Made by a program: the position numbers and the translations under genes
Part shown: positions 19,549-29,250 of the stretch, piece after piece
Numbering within the stretch: position 1 is the stretch's first letter
Layout of the letters: every line of letters starts with the position of its first letter
Assembly (NCBI GenBank): GCA_025454955.1
Contig: JALONL010000010.1
Span: 1 to 64,000 of the forward strand
Direction: 5' to 3'
From: Bacteroidia bacterium
Lineage (GTDB): Bacteria > Bacteroidota > Bacteroidia > Palsa-965
Length of the DNA: 64,000 nt
Notes under the pieces: generated by a model
Databases searched by the model: none
Seen by the model: the letters and a program-made list of their open reading frames with translations, nothing else
What the model was told of the DNA's origin: nothing

Positions 19549-20679
19549 TCAAACCGCTTTAGGCACATTCAGCATCTCATTCAGCTTAAACGAAAGATCC
19601 ATAAAAATAATCTTAGGACTTCCGTTCCGCTCAATATGCTGTGCGGCGGTGTTGAGCTCATCAATAAAGCGTTCGCCGTTGGCTTTGTGTACAAACGGGG
19701 CAAACTTTTGCACAAAGCCCAACTCTTCGCCCGTGAGGCGCACCAGCGAGGCATCGCCGTAATTGAGCACGAGGCTGTCGCGCACGAGTTCGAGCGAGTA
19801 GCCCAGAAATTGCTTCTGCCGCTCACGGCCTATCGAGGCGAGTTCATCAACAGAAGCAATTACTTTTTGTGCGTCGAATTTCAAACTCGCGCGCATCCAT
19901 TTCTGGAATGTGGCTAAGTAAAATGCGGCGTTTTCGTCGCGCTCAATGAGCAGGCGTGCGGCGGCGTAGCTTCCGTCGGCCTGATAGGCCATTTTGGCGG
20001 CATCGTCGGCACTTAGCTGGTGGCGTTGTACCAGTGCATCGCGCAAATCGTTATCGGCAATGCGGCGCACTTTTACCAATTGTGTGCGGCTTACAATGGT
20101 GCGCAGCAACTGGTCTTCGCTTTCGGTAACCAGCAGGAAAAGTGTTTTATCGGGCGGCTCTTCCAGAATTTTGAGCAGCTTGTTGGCGGCCTGCAGATTC
20201 ATCTTTTCGGCCATCCATATTATCATTATTTTGTATTCGCCCTCAAAGGTGGTGAGGCTGAGTTTGCGCAAAATTTCGCCGCTTTCCTCGGTGCCAATTA
20301 CGGCCTGCTTGTTTTCTGCTTCCAGCCGCCCAAACCACTCGTCGAGCGTGAGGTATGGATTTTCGAGAAAAGCCTGCCGCCACTCGGTAATTACATTCGT
20401 GCTCACGCGCACATCTTTCGACAGCGCCACCGGATACACAAAGTGCAGGTCGGGATGCACCAATTTATCGTACTTCACACACGAAGGACATTCGCCGCAG
20501 GCTTCTTCGGCTCCGCGCCGGGTGCAGTGTACATAGCGCGCATAAGCCAGCGCCAGCGCCAATGCCCCCGAACCCTGGGGCCCGAAAAACAGCTGCGCAT
20601 GGCTTATGCGGCTGCCCGATACGGTGTGTATCAGTCGCTGTTTAACGTCGGTCTGACCAATGATGTCGCGGAAAAACAT
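19549..20679 (-). CDS. holB: DNA polymerase III subunit delta'
   Basis: Clamp-loader subunit, 376 residues. The AAA+ domain begins MFFRDIIGQTDVKQRLI; its P-loop is degenerate (GPQGSGAL lacks the Lys), as expected for the non-hydrolysing delta' subunit. The zinc module is present: C52, C61, C64 and C67 in CTRRGAEEACGECPSC. AEKMNLQAANKLLKILEEPP and SRTQ are the sensor and SRC-like motifs. It is a single-gene unit with a visible promoter upstream. Confidence 0.92.
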   Translation of the reverse strand: MFFRDIIGQTDVKQRLIHTVSGSRISHAQLFFGPQGSGALALALAYARYVHCTRRGAEEACGECPSCVKYDKLVHPDLHFVYPVALSKDVRVSTNVITEWRQAFLENPYLTLDEWFGRLEAENKQAVIGTEESGEILRKLSLTTFEGEYKIMIIWMAEKMNLQAANKLLKILEEPPDKTLFLLVTESEDQLLRTIVSRTQLVKVRRIADNDLRDALVQRHQLSADDAAKMAYQADGSYAAARLLIERDENAAFYLATFQKWMRASLKFDAQKVIASVDELASIGRERQKQFLGYSLELVRDSLVLNYGDASLVRLTGEELGFVQKFAPFVHKANGERFIDELNTAAQHIERNGSPKIIFMDLSFKLNEMLNVPKAV

Positions 20680-20683
20680 ACTG

Positions 20684-20715
20684 CGAAGATAACAACCTGC
20701 CGGGCTTCTGGCAAT
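20684..20715 (-). promoter_or_regulatory. Promoter of holB
   Basis: On the minus strand ATTG (20712-20715), 20 nt, then TATCTTCG (20684-20691), close to the Bacteroidota TTTG-N19-21-TAnnTTTG arrangement. The ATG follows four bases later, so the leader would be very short. Confidence 0.5.
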
Positions 20716-21059
20716 GCCGGTGCTTTATTGCGCCAAACAGTGGTTGTTTATCCGCTCCGGTTTTTTCATTCGCCGGATATTAAACAAGGTTACGATATCC
20801 TGATCTGTTGATAATTATTTTCACCGGCGCTTCATTTTTCCTGTTTAGCGGTGATGGGTATTATGTGGATGATTTCCCCATAAAAACAATCAAACAGGCA
20901 TCAATTTCCTGCAAAAACAATTTCTTTCTTGCCCACAATAACCATTTACAAACATTTGTAAGTTATGGCAACAAGAACGGTTAATAAAACCTGCCCTGAC
21001 GATGTAAATACTTCCGATTGCATATCGTTAAATTAGCCCAAACATCAAGACACACACTC
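20716..21059. other. Intergenic region upstream of the BNR-repeat gene
   Basis: About 340 bases without a gene. At 20946-20961 there is a perfect inverted repeat TTACAAA-CA-TTTGTAA, a possible operator or terminator. No clear promoter pair is visible. Confidence 0.45.
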
Positions 21060-23954
21060 ATGAAAAAAATCAAAATCCTACTCATTGCCGCTTTGCTGGG
21101 CGGCAGTGCCGTTGCCCAGCAGGCTGAGCGAACGGAAAGTATTTACGACATTATGAATCGTCGCGATTTGAAAGTGTCGGAAATTGACGCATTGGCCACC
21201 GATTATTTTGCCCGCGTGGGCACCGGTCGTGGCACAGGCTACAAGCAATACCAGCGTTGGAAATACGAAAGCCAGTTTCACCTCAACGATCAGGGCTACC
21301 TGCGCGATATTTCGGAGGAAGAAGCGGCTTACGATCAGTTCAGCGCACAATCCAACCAGCGTATCGGTTTTGTGCCGGTGGGCAGTTGGACACAACTCGG
21401 GCCCACCACCTGGAACCGCACTTCGGGCTGGAATCCGGGCAACGGACGTTTAACGGCTATGGCCATTCACCCGAGCAATACGAATATTATTTATGTAGGA
21501 TCGCCCGGCGGAGGTTTGTGGAAATCAACCAACGCAGGCGGAAGCTGGCTGCCGCTTACGGACTATAATAGTTTGTGGATGCACATTTATTCACTTGCCA
21601 TAGACCCGGCCAACCAGAACATTATTTATGCCGGCACCGGCAACTCGGCCAATCAGGTCATCAAATCAACCGACGGCGGTGCAAACTGGACTGTGCTTGG
21701 CAGCGGCCCCACGGGCGAAATCAGGCGCATACTTATTCATCCCTCCAATTCAAGCATAGTGTTTGCGGCCGCGTCAAACGGCGTGTTCCGATCTACCAAT
21801 GGCGGTACTTCGTGGGCACAGGTGCATACGCTCATGAAAGAAGACATGGAGTTTAAACCCGGCGATCCGAATACGATGTACGCCTCGGGCACGGGCAGCA
21901 TTATCCGCTCGCTCGACAACGGGGTAACGTGGACCACACTCACTTCGGCGCAGGGCATTACCAATACCGGCCGGAGCATGATTGGGGTGAGTGCGGCCAA
22001 TCCGTCGGTAGTATATATCGTGCAGGCCAGCGGCAGCATATTTGGCCGGTTGTATTATTCCACCAACTCGGGAGCCAGCTTTGTGACACAAATCAGCGGC
22101 TCGGCCGGTGTAAACAATTTCTTCGGGTACAATGCCGACGGCAGCGACACCGGCGGACAGGCCTGGTACGATATGGCCATCAGCGTATCGCCCACCAATG
22201 CAAGCCTTGTGCATATTGCCGGCATTATCTGCTTCAAATCAACCAACAACGGTGTGTCGTTTACCGCCACTACCGAATGGTTTGCACCCAATGCCACCGG
22301 CTACAACCACGCCGATATTCACGGCCTTGAATACGTGGGCAGCACACTTTACTCGCTTTCCGACGGTGGCATTTTCCGAAGCACCGACAATGCCGATAAC
22401 TGGACCGATATTTCAAACGGACTGGGCATTATGCAGCTTTACCGCATTGCCAGCTCGCCCACCAACACCACGGTATGGACAGGCGGCGCACAGGACAACG
22501 GCTCTACGGCTTCGCAAAGCACCGGCACACTCGTTAGCTGGCTCGGGGCCGATGGTATGGAAGGTTTGGTGAGTCCCACCAATTCGGTAAACATTTGGGG
22601 CACCAGCCAGAACGGACAACTTTACCGCTCAACCAACGGCGGCAACTCGCGTTCAAACTTAGCCACCGTGCCGGGCGGGCCGTGGGTAACACCGCTGGTC
22701 ATGCACCCCACCAACGAAACCATAATTTTTGCCGGTGGTTCGGGTGTGTATAAATCTACCAACAGCGGCAGCACGTTTTCGCTTATCTCGGGCAGCATTA
22801 CAAACACCATCAGCGATATTGCGGTGGCCTCGTCGAATGCAAACTACATTTATGCCTGCTCCGGCAGCAGCCTGTATGTAAGCATTAACGGCGGCACTTC
22901 GTGGACTACTTACTCCATTACCAGCGCAGGAAGCATAAGCGATATTTGCGTGAGCCCTTCAAACCCGGCCAAAATATGGATTGCCACCACCGGCGGTAAA
23001 GTGCGCGTATCCACCAACTCAGGTTCTACATTTACCGATATTACCGGCACGCTGCCCGCCATTGCCGCACGCACGGTGGTGGTGGACAATACCGCTGCCG
23101 AAAACCTTTACGTGGGCATGAACATAGGCGTGTACACCCGCAACAACACCATTACAAACTGGTCGCTTATTACTTCCAACCTGCCGCGTGTGGCCATAAA
23201 CGAGCTCGACATACAGGGCGGCGGCGGCAAAGTGCGCGTGGCCACCTACGGACGTGGCGTGTGGATTTACAACGCCCCAACAGCCTGCACCGAAACGTAT
23301 GAGTCGAACAATACGCTGGCTACAGCGCCCATCATCAACATCAACAACACGGTGGGTTCGCAGATTTCCACCACCACCGACAACGATTATTACAAATTTG
23401 CGCTCACCGCTGCATCCACCAGCATGGATTTCCAGCTTAGCAATCTTCCCGCCGATTATGATGTGGAGTTGCTGGATGCCGCCGGAGTTGTATTGCAGTC
23501 GGGCACCAACGGAAGCACCACCAACGAGTCGTTTACGCGTGTTGGTATGCCTGCGGGCACTTACTACCTGCGCGTATTTGGCTACAACAGCGCCATGAGC
23601 ACCACGCAATGCTACAACCTCGATTTGTGGATTACCGGCACACCCCGTTTGGGAATGCCCTCGCCCGATCAGGCTCCGCAGCTGCCGGTGGCCAAAGAAA
23701 CCGGTGTGCGCGAAAATCCTTCGCTTTTCCCCAATCCGGCAGGCGAATTTGTGACTGTTGATCTGAGCGGGGTAAATAATGCCGCCTCCATTTTAATTAT
23801 CGACAAAGAAGGCCGTCTGGTGGCCCGTCACGATAATGTTACCAGCGATAATCAGGTTTATCTTGATGTATCGTTCCTCAGTGCCGGTATGTATTTTGTG
23901 CAGGTGGTTTCGGTAAGCGGCGAAATGAAATCGATGAAATTGATTAAGCAATAA
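21060..23954 (+). CDS. T9SS-secreted BNR/sortilin-repeat protein with PPC domain
   Basis: 964 residues from MKKIKILLIAALLGGSAVAQ, a clear signal peptide (the 14-residue upstream extension is rejected). Residues about 100-750 form beta-propeller repeats of the VPS10/BNR type, with recurring W(K/R)STNGG and SxDGGxxW motifs (WKSTNAGGSWLPL, IKSTDGGANWTVL, FRSTNGGTSWAQV). Next comes a bacterial pre-peptidase C-terminal domain (YESNNTLATAP ... DNDYYKFALTA ... YYLRVFGY). The last 80 residues, SLFPNPAGEFVTVDLSG ... GMYFVQVVS, are a T9SS type A sorting domain, so it is exported and surface-attached or released. No peptidase active site is seen; a binding or adhesive role is likely. Confidence 0.9.
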   Translation: MKKIKILLIAALLGGSAVAQQAERTESIYDIMNRRDLKVSEIDALATDYFARVGTGRGTGYKQYQRWKYESQFHLNDQGYLRDISEEEAAYDQFSAQSNQRIGFVPVGSWTQLGPTTWNRTSGWNPGNGRLTAMAIHPSNTNIIYVGSPGGGLWKSTNAGGSWLPLTDYNSLWMHIYSLAIDPANQNIIYAGTGNSANQVIKSTDGGANWTVLGSGPTGEIRRILIHPSNSSIVFAAASNGVFRSTNGGTSWAQVHTLMKEDMEFKPGDPNTMYASGTGSIIRSLDNGVTWTTLTSAQGITNTGRSMIGVSAANPSVVYIVQASGSIFGRLYYSTNSGASFVTQISGSAGVNNFFGYNADGSDTGGQAWYDMAISVSPTNASLVHIAGIICFKSTNNGVSFTATTEWFAPNATGYNHADIHGLEYVGSTLYSLSDGGIFRSTDNADNWTDISNGLGIMQLYRIASSPTNTTVWTGGAQDNGSTASQSTGTLVSWLGADGMEGLVSPTNSVNIWGTSQNGQLYRSTNGGNSRSNLATVPGGPWVTPLVMHPTNETIIFAGGSGVYKSTNSGSTFSLISGSITNTISDIAVASSNANYIYACSGSSLYVSINGGTSWTTYSITSAGSISDICVSPSNPAKIWIATTGGKVRVSTNSGSTFTDITGTLPAIAARTVVVDNTAAENLYVGMNIGVYTRNNTITNWSLITSNLPRVAINELDIQGGGGKVRVATYGRGVWIYNAPTACTETYESNNTLATAPIININNTVGSQISTTTDNDYYKFALTAASTSMDFQLSNLPADYDVELLDAAGVVLQSGTNGSTTNESFTRVGMPAGTYYLRVFGYNSAMSTTQCYNLDLWITGTPRLGMPSPDQAPQLPVAKETGVRENPSLFPNPAGEFVTVDLSGVNNAASILIIDKEGRLVARHDNVTSDNQVYLDVSFLSAGMYFVQVVSVSGEMKSMKLIKQ

Positions 23955-23973
23955 AAGTTTAATTATTTGAATG

Positions 23974-24009
23974 AAAAAGAGGCAACCTTTTTGCGGGTTG
24001 CCTCTTTTT
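23974..24009. terminator. Bidirectional terminator
   Basis: AAAAAGAGGCAACC, 8-nt loop, GGTTGCCTCTTTTT, a perfect 14-bp stem followed by one more T, between the convergent BNR gene and the membrane protein gene. Confidence 0.88.
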
Positions 24010-24014
24010 TGTAT

Positions 24015-24662
24015 TTACCTGTTCCACCCCGGCGGCGGCGGCGGGTAGGGCGGCTGCCCCTGCTGCGGCGGGTAAGGTGGTTGTTGTGGCGGATAAGGCG
24101 GTTGCTGCTGCGGCGGATAGGGCGGCTGGTTGTAGGGCGGATAGCCCTGCCCGTAAGGCTGTTGCGGAGGATAGGGCGGATAAGGCTGATTGTAAGGCGG
24201 CCAGCCGGGCTGCTGTCTTTGTGCACGCTGCTGGTTGTGGTAGCGGAACGATTGTACCGTGCCGATAATGGAAATGGCCAGCGTAATTAGTGCATATAAA
24301 ATCCACGCTCCGCCCACTTCGTCAAACGAAATGCTTCTTGCATTGCCTGCTACAATTATTCCCCACACAGTCATAATTAAGGTAAGCGCAAGGCCGATAA
24401 TGGCAAAAATGCGTGCCGCGGTGGTTTTTACAAATATCAGCGAAAGGATGTACAACACATAAGCAAATACAAAATACACAAACGAAATGCCGGTGGCAAT
24501 GTATGTCGATTCCACGTACTGCGGCGTGGTGTAATCATAGTCGTAATATTCGTAGTCACTCCTGTATCTTCTTTTTTCTTCGGCGGTGCCCACGGTGCCG
24601 GCGGCCATGATGATGAGGAAGAAAAATGCAAAAACAATTCCGACAATGTAGAGTACACGCAT
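24015..24662 (-). CDS. Four-TM membrane protein with Pro/Tyr/Gln-rich tail
   Basis: 215 residues. Four hydrophobic segments (about 4-22, 57-78, 82-105, 119-138) flank a Tyr/Asp-rich loop (YRSDYEYYDYDYTTPQY). The last 70 residues are a repeated PPYPPQQ / PYNQP tail ending PPPPPGWNR, disordered and probably cytoplasmic. Similar tails occur on small membrane proteins throughout Bacteroidota, but no function is established. The gene stands alone between a shared terminator and the pgk promoter region. Confidence 0.7.
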   Translation of the reverse strand: MRVLYIVGIVFAFFFLIIMAAGTVGTAEEKRRYRSDYEYYDYDYTTPQYVESTYIATGISFVYFVFAYVLYILSLIFVKTTAARIFAIIGLALTLIMTVWGIIVAGNARSISFDEVGGAWILYALITLAISIIGTVQSFRYHNQQRAQRQQPGWPPYNQPYPPYPPQQPYGQGYPPYNQPPYPPQQQPPYPPQQPPYPPQQGQPPYPPPPPGWNR

Positions 24663-24714
24663 GGGTTGCAGGTATTTATTGAGCGAATATACAAACTCTG
24701 CTTTTTGAATACCA

Positions 24715-24744
24715 TTTGCGGTGCCGCCGAAAAACGTATTTTTG
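24715..24744 (+). promoter_or_regulatory. Promoter of pgk
   Basis: TTTG (24715-24718), 18 nt, TATTTTTG (24737-24744): a near-consensus Bacteroidota -33/-7 pair. Predicted transcription start is around 24750, leaving a leader of about 15 nt before the ATG at 24766. Confidence 0.7.
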
Positions 24745-24765
24745 CACCCTCATTCACTCCGAAAC

Positions 24766-25974
24766 ATGAAAACCGTTGCCCACTTCAACTTTGCAGGAAA
24801 AAAAGTCCTGATTCGTGTTGATTTTAACGTTCCCCTCAACCAGTCGTTTGCCATTACCGACGATACGCGTATGCGTGCGGCGGTGCCCACGATTCAGAAA
24901 ATTCTGGCCGACGGCGGTTCATGTATTCTCATGTCGCACCTGGGCCGTCCCAAAGAAGGGCCGTCTGAAAAATACTCACTTACACACTTAACCGCGCACC
25001 TCTCGCAGCTTCTTGGCGGTGTGCGCGTAAACTTTGCCACCGACTGCATTGGCGAAACGGCCACCGCTGCCGCCGCGCAGCTTCAACCGGGCGAAGTATT
25101 GCTGCTCGAAAACCTGCGCTTTCACAAGCAGGAAGAAAAGGGCGACGAAGCCTTTGCGCAGCAGCTTGCGCAGCTTGGCGATTTTTATGTGAATGATGCT
25201 TTTGGCACCGCACACCGCGCACATGCTTCCACGGCGGTAATTGCCAGGTTTTTCCCCGGCCGCAAATGCTTCGGGTTTTTGATGCACGGCGAGCTGGCCG
25301 GAATCGGTAAAGTGCTTAACGGGGCCGAAAAGCCTTTTACGGCCATTCTGGGAGGCGCAAAAGTGTCGGACAAAATTCTTATCCTTGAACAGCTTCTTCA
25401 CAAGGCCGACAACATCATCATTGGCGGCGGTATGGCCTTTACGTTTGTGAAAGCGCAGGGCGGAAACATCGGCAAATCGCTTTGCGAAGAAGACCGCCTC
25501 GACACCGCACGGAACATTTTGCAGACCGCCAAAGAAAAAGGCGTTAACCTTTACATCCCCGTGGATGCCGTGTGCGCCGATAATTTTGCCAACGAGGCCA
25601 ACCGCCAGACCTGCGCCGTAAAAGCCATTCCCGATGGCTGGATGGGTTTGGACATTGGTCCCGAAACGGAGAAGCTTTACCACGAAGTAATTGCCGCCTC
25701 CAAAACCATACTCTGGAACGGGCCAATGGGCGTGTTTGAAATGGAAAACTTTGCGCACGGCACCAAAGCCGCTGCCGATGCCATTGTGTGGGCCACGGCA
25801 AACGGCGCCTACTCGCTCATTGGCGGTGGCGACAGCGTGGCGGCCATAAACAAATACAAACTTGCCGACAAGGTTAGCTACGTATCAACCGGCGGCGGCG
25901 CGCTGCTCGAATACATTGAAGCCGGCTCACTGCCCGGCGTGGATGCCGTAAACGCCGAGCCCGCCCAGGCCTGA
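24766..25974 (+). CDS. pgk: Phosphoglycerate kinase
   Basis: Glycolytic enzyme moving phosphate from 1,3-bisphosphoglycerate to ADP. The 402-residue product starts [20 protein letters not shown] and keeps [15 protein letters not shown], the nucleotide site GGAKVSDKI and the C-terminal [12 protein letters not shown]. The track's 15-residue extension overlaps the promoter and is rejected. A small lipoprotein gene follows after 5 nt. Confidence 0.96.
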   Translation: MKTVAHFNFAGKKVLIRVDFNVPLNQSFAITDDTRMRAAVPTIQKILADGGSCILMSHLGRPKEGPSEKYSLTHLTAHLSQLLGGVRVNFATDCIGETATAAAAQLQPGEVLLLENLRFHKQEEKGDEAFAQQLAQLGDFYVNDAFGTAHRAHASTAVIARFFPGRKCFGFLMHGELAGIGKVLNGAEKPFTAILGGAKVSDKILILEQLLHKADNIIIGGGMAFTFVKAQGGNIGKSLCEEDRLDTARNILQTAKEKGVNLYIPVDAVCADNFANEANRQTCAVKAIPDGWMGLDIGPETEKLYHEVIAASKTILWNGPMGVFEMENFAHGTKAAADAIVWATANGAYSLIGGGDSVAAINKYKLADKVSYVSTGGGALLEYIEAGSLPGVDAVNAEPAQA

Positions 25975-25979
25975 CTGCC

Positions 25980-26501
25980 ATGATGCGCACTCTTTTCATT
26001 CCTGCACTTTTTCTGCTCCTGCTCGCCTCCTGCGGGCACGGCGGCTGGGTGGTGTTTGAAACCGATGCGTGGACAGCCGAGTTTCCCGCCCCACCCAAAG
26101 ACACCGCCACCATGGAAGGCAATATTTCGGGCATCAAAATTTATTACGAACCGCCGCAGGGGCATCTCGATTCCAATGTGTATTACTCCGTTTCGCAATA
26201 CACCATGAACGATACCACGAGCGAACTTGCCCCGCACCTCGAAAAACTTTTTCGTGCCGATGTGCAGGTGTTTGCCTGGGGCGTGGGCAGCGGGTTTGTG
26301 GATACCATTGTGCGGCCTGTAAAAGCCGGGGCGGGCAATGGGTTCGAGTATCGGGTTACTGTGGGCGATAATGCGGGAATTGCGCGTATCCGCAAATTTG
26401 CCTGGGGAAAACGGATTTATACGGTAATGGTGCTTACCGAAAATTCGCGGCTCATTAACACGCAGGCCGACAGGTTTCTGAATTCGTTTAAGTTGAAGTA
26501 A
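25980..26501 (+). CDS. Putative lipoprotein, function unknown
   Basis: 173 residues. The signal sequence MMRTLFIPALFLLLLASCGH has a lipobox LLASC with Cys at residue 18. The mature region holds WVVFETDAWTAEFPAPPKD and a C-terminal FLNSFKLK, a layout seen in small lipoproteins of this phylum with a PsbP/MOG1-like look, but I cannot name a family. It begins 5 nt after pgk and is probably co-transcribed with it. Confidence 0.65.
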   Translation: MMRTLFIPALFLLLLASCGHGGWVVFETDAWTAEFPAPPKDTATMEGNISGIKIYYEPPQGHLDSNVYYSVSQYTMNDTTSELAPHLEKLFRADVQVFAWGVGSGFVDTIVRPVKAGAGNGFEYRVTVGDNAGIARIRKFAWGKRIYTVMVLTENSRLINTQADRFLNSFKLK

Positions 26502-26594
26502 GGCATCTTTAGCACGCCACCACGCGTTTCGTTGGACTTGTGGCCCCAATCAGAATGCTTCTTTGCTGGTTTTTTATTGCGCCAGGTGGTTTGA

Positions 26595-26714
26595 ATTTAT
26601 AGCCCGGGGCGCACGCTTTATGCGGCCTTTTGTAATTTGTTTTATTTGGGTTTGAGGGCCGCATAATAGAAGCACCGGAACGGACGGTATTTTAATGCTT
26701 CTCCGGTTCGCTCC
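26595..26714 (-). repeat. Dispersed intergenic repeat, copy 2 (about 120 bp)
   Basis: On the plus strand it runs from ATTTATAGCCCGGGG to GGTTCGCTCC, the reverse orientation of copy 1. It contains a 10-bp inverted repeat TTATGCGGCC (26618-26627) / GGCCGCATAA (26657-26666). It ends 6 nt before the stop codon of the CvpA-family gene. Confidence 0.6.
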
Positions 26715-26720
26715 AACTCA

Positions 26721-27296
26721 TTATTCGCTGTCTTTTTTGGTGGAATCTTTCAGTTTCAGGTTTACGTCCACATCTACTTCCACGTCTTCTTTTTTAGGAA
26801 TCATTTCGCCGAGGTTGCTTTCGGTGAGGCCGGGAATAACGGCGGGGGCAATTTTGGATACAGGTCCGTAAAGCAGCGAGCCTTCTTTAATTTGCGGCGG
26901 AAGCAGGGGCACGCTTTTCTGCACGGCATCGAGCACGAAGAAAAGCACACTGAGCACGAGTACAAATTTGAATCCGCCAAAAGCGCCGCCCGCAATTTTG
27001 TTGATAATGCCCAGCGCCGCTTTTTCGGCCACGCGGTCAACCAGTTTGGCCACGCCATACACCGCCATGAGAATGCCCACAAACACCAGTGCAAAGGCCA
27101 CCAGCGGAATGTATTCCGACTGCGAACCCATCCAGCCCCTGATGAGCGAGGCGAGCGAATCGGACAGGTGAATGCCGCCCCACACGCCCACGAAAAATGC
27201 CGCCAGTGTGGCCACTTCCATAATTACGCCCTTGGTAAAGCCACGCCAGAAGCCCCAGATGGCCGGAATGAGTATGAGCAGATCGAGAAAATTCAT
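26721..27296 (-). CDS. CvpA-family membrane protein
   Basis: 191 residues from MNFLDLLILIPAIWGFWRGF, the usual CvpA-family N-terminus (the 21-residue extension is rejected). Four TM helices, with GFWRGFTKGVIMEVATLAAF and IINKIAGGAFGGFKFVLVLS conserved. The family is named for colicin V production and is involved in envelope homeostasis; the exact role is unknown. The C-terminal 30 residues are acidic and variable. It is transcribed away from the next gene, with TATTTTCG (minus strand, 27300-27307) as a possible -7 element. Confidence 0.85.
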   Translation of the reverse strand: MNFLDLLILIPAIWGFWRGFTKGVIMEVATLAAFFVGVWGGIHLSDSLASLIRGWMGSQSEYIPLVAFALVFVGILMAVYGVAKLVDRVAEKAALGIINKIAGGAFGGFKFVLVLSVLFFVLDAVQKSVPLLPPQIKEGSLLYGPVSKIAPAVIPGLTESNLGEMIPKKEDVEVDVDVNLKLKDSTKKDSE

Positions 27297-27381
27297 GCCC
27301 GAAAATAGTCTGATGCCGGGCTCCGGCGGGCCGCCGCGAATTAATGTTTTCACCAACACGCTGTGAACAGCACCGCCGCAT

Positions 27382-27389
27382 TACCTTTG
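27382..27389 (+). promoter_or_regulatory. -7 element of the 116-aa gene
   Basis: TACCTTTG, matching TAnnTTTG exactly, four bases before the ATG. An essentially leaderless start is implied. No good -33 is visible. Confidence 0.4.
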
Positions 27390-27393
27390 CGCC

Positions 27394-27744
27394 ATGCTTC
27401 ACGACGAAGAACTGGAAAAACAATGGCAGCAGGTGCTTACCGCCCTCGAACCGCAGTTTGGCGGCGATCTCGACCTGCAGGCCATTCTCTTTATCATAGG
27501 CGTGCAGGAACTCGGCCAGGGCTACCGGAAATTTTCCAAAGACCAGAAGCTCGAAGTAATGCACATTGCCATTTGCACCCTGCTTGAGCCTTACGGCTAT
27601 TACTTATTCGACGGCACCGATTCTGACGGCTGGCCGCACTGGAGCCCCACGGCCAAGCTGCCGCATTTGAAGCCTGCGCAGCAGCACAGGCTTATGCGGG
27701 AGGCGGTGGTGGATTATTTTAGGAAGTTGGAGATGATTGGGTAG
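27394..27744 (+). CDS. Conserved hypothetical protein
   Basis: 116 residues, soluble and mostly helical. Recognisable segments are LDLQAILFIIGVQELGQGYR, HIAICTLLEPYGYY and DGTDSDGWPHW. I know of similar short proteins only as uncharacterised Bacteroidota conserved proteins. It is divergent from the CvpA-family gene and has its own -7 motif. Confidence 0.7.
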   Translation: MLHDEELEKQWQQVLTALEPQFGGDLDLQAILFIIGVQELGQGYRKFSKDQKLEVMHIAICTLLEPYGYYLFDGTDSDGWPHWSPTAKLPHLKPAQQHRLMREAVVDYFRKLEMIG

Positions 27745-27933
27745 CTGCGTTTGAAGCACAGCAAAGTAAGCGCAATAATGTGGTGTGTAAGTCGGCCGTC
27801 CTTCCGTGAAGGTTTTGTCAGGTTATGCCTCGTTTTTAGTCCTGATGTGTGCTTGTATCCAGCTTTTTATTTCGTCAAACGCCAAACTTGTCAATAAGGA
27901 TATTATGAATGTTTAAAACGTCGTTCAATTCAA

Positions 27934-28128
27934 TCATTGAGCAAGTTTTTCAAGAAGTTCCCTGTCTTCAGACAAAATTTGACGCAGGTTATTGGCCAGC
28001 TTAACCTTGTCTGCCGGCTGGTCTTGCAGTGCTTTTAAAAAGTCTAAAACGTCTTGCAAAATTGTTTCAGGAACGTTGTCAAGCACCTTTTGAATTTCTG
28101 AAAATAATTGTGTCTTGGTCATAAACAA
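27934..28128 (-). CDS. Orphan antitoxin-like small protein
   Basis: 64 residues (62 from the second Met). MTKTQLFSEIQKVLDNVPE then ILQDVLDFLKALQDQ resembles the DUF2281-type antitoxin-like helix pair (EI..L...P...L.EVLDFL). No toxin-like frame lies next to it, so if it is an antitoxin it is orphaned. It marks the left edge of the accessory island. Confidence 0.5.
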   Translation of the reverse strand: MFMTKTQLFSEIQKVLDNVPETILQDVLDFLKALQDQPADKVKLANNLRQILSEDRELLEKLAQ

Positions 28129-28177
28129 ATATACTAAAAGTTTATCGAGTTGTCATGTACTTGAAATGAGGTATAAC

Positions 28178-28255
28178 GGTTTCGGGGTTTGCGTTCGGGC
28201 GGGTTTCGGAGTACAAAACTATTAATCTGCACCGAACTTTAACAGGGGTACAAAG
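28178..28255 (+). repeat. Dispersed repeat B, copy 1
   Basis: GGTTTCGGGGTTTGCGTTCG ... TTTCGGAGTACAAAACTAT ... GTACAAAG. It aligns with 31967-32070 in the same orientation, where a 13-bp unit GGGCTTTGCGTTC is tripled. It is preceded by TATAACG, an end motif also seen near 35617. Confidence 0.65.
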
Positions 28256-28354
28256 TTCCGGGTTTGCTCAGTTCGCCTGATAAGCGGGTATATGGCAAGC
28301 CAGGAAAGGAAAGCCAGTTTATGTTTTGAATGATGCTGTTTCATTGCTGAAAAT

Positions 28355-29158
28355 TTATAACCTAATGTTTAATGACTGCATATTTTCCCAAAGATGCTTT
28401 TCAGAAGATGTACCGGGGATCGGGATAATGTTAGGCTGAAAATTCAGCAACCAGGCTAATGAATACTGAGCAGGGGTTATTCCTTTTTCGCTGGCCAGCT
28501 TTAATAGTTGTGGTGAAAAATTGCCAACCGAAACGGGATAATAAGCCACAAAAGCCATATTATTTTCTACGGTAAATTTTGCCAAAGCTTCATTGCGCCG
28601 GTCATCAAAGTTTAACGAATGTTGTACAGCCGCAATATTCGCCACGGTCATTGCTCTTTTGGTGAGTTCAATGTCCACATTGCTAATGCCTATGTGTTTT
28701 ATTTTTCCCTGTTGTTGCATTTCAGCCAATGCACCCACACTTTCTTCAATTGGAACTTCCTGATCGGGCCGATGGAGGAAGTACAGGTCAATAGTTTCTT
28801 TGCCCAGTCTTTTGAGGCTGTCTTCCAACGCTTTTTTCAGGTAATCGGCTTTGCCATTTGCATAAATTTTACCAGGGGCATATTTTACCGAACCGCCTTT
28901 GGTTGCCACCACAATATTTCTGTAGGGCTTTAATGCTTCGGCAACAATTAATTCAGAATTCCCCGGCCCATAAGCATCAGCAGTATCAATAAAGTTAACG
29001 CCCATTTCCACCGCCTTGCGAATGATATTAATGACGGATAGTTTGTCTTTGGGATCGCCCCAAACGCCCTCGCCTGTGGTGGCTCTCATGGTGCCAAAGC
29101 CCATGCGGTTTACTTCCAGGTCGCCACCGATTTTGAAAGTCTTTGCTGTTGTTATCAT
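28355..29158 (-). CDS. Aldo/keto reductase
   Basis: NADPH-dependent carbonyl reductase of the TIM-barrel AKR superfamily, 267 residues, somewhat short. The catalytic tetrad is visible: Asp and Tyr in FIDTADAYGPG, Lys in ATKGG, His in YFLHRPDQ. Cofactor binding is by GISNVD and IPIPGTSS. Substrate cannot be predicted. The AraC-family gene upstream on the same strand probably regulates it, the typical arrangement for small stress-response reductases. Confidence 0.9.
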   Translation of the reverse strand: MITTAKTFKIGGDLEVNRMGFGTMRATTGEGVWGDPKDKLSVINIIRKAVEMGVNFIDTADAYGPGNSELIVAEALKPYRNIVVATKGGSVKYAPGKIYANGKADYLKKALEDSLKRLGKETIDLYFLHRPDQEVPIEESVGALAEMQQQGKIKHIGISNVDIELTKRAMTVANIAAVQHSLNFDDRRNEALAKFTVENNMAFVAYYPVSVGNFSPQLLKLASEKGITPAQYSLAWLLNFQPNIIPIPGTSSEKHLWENMQSLNIRL

Positions 29159-29250
29159 CTTATTATTGTTTTGATTTGATGATACAAAGCTACTTCCCGC
29201 GGTTCCTGTACTACAGGTAGTATTTACAGCGGATCAGGTAAATTTTACTT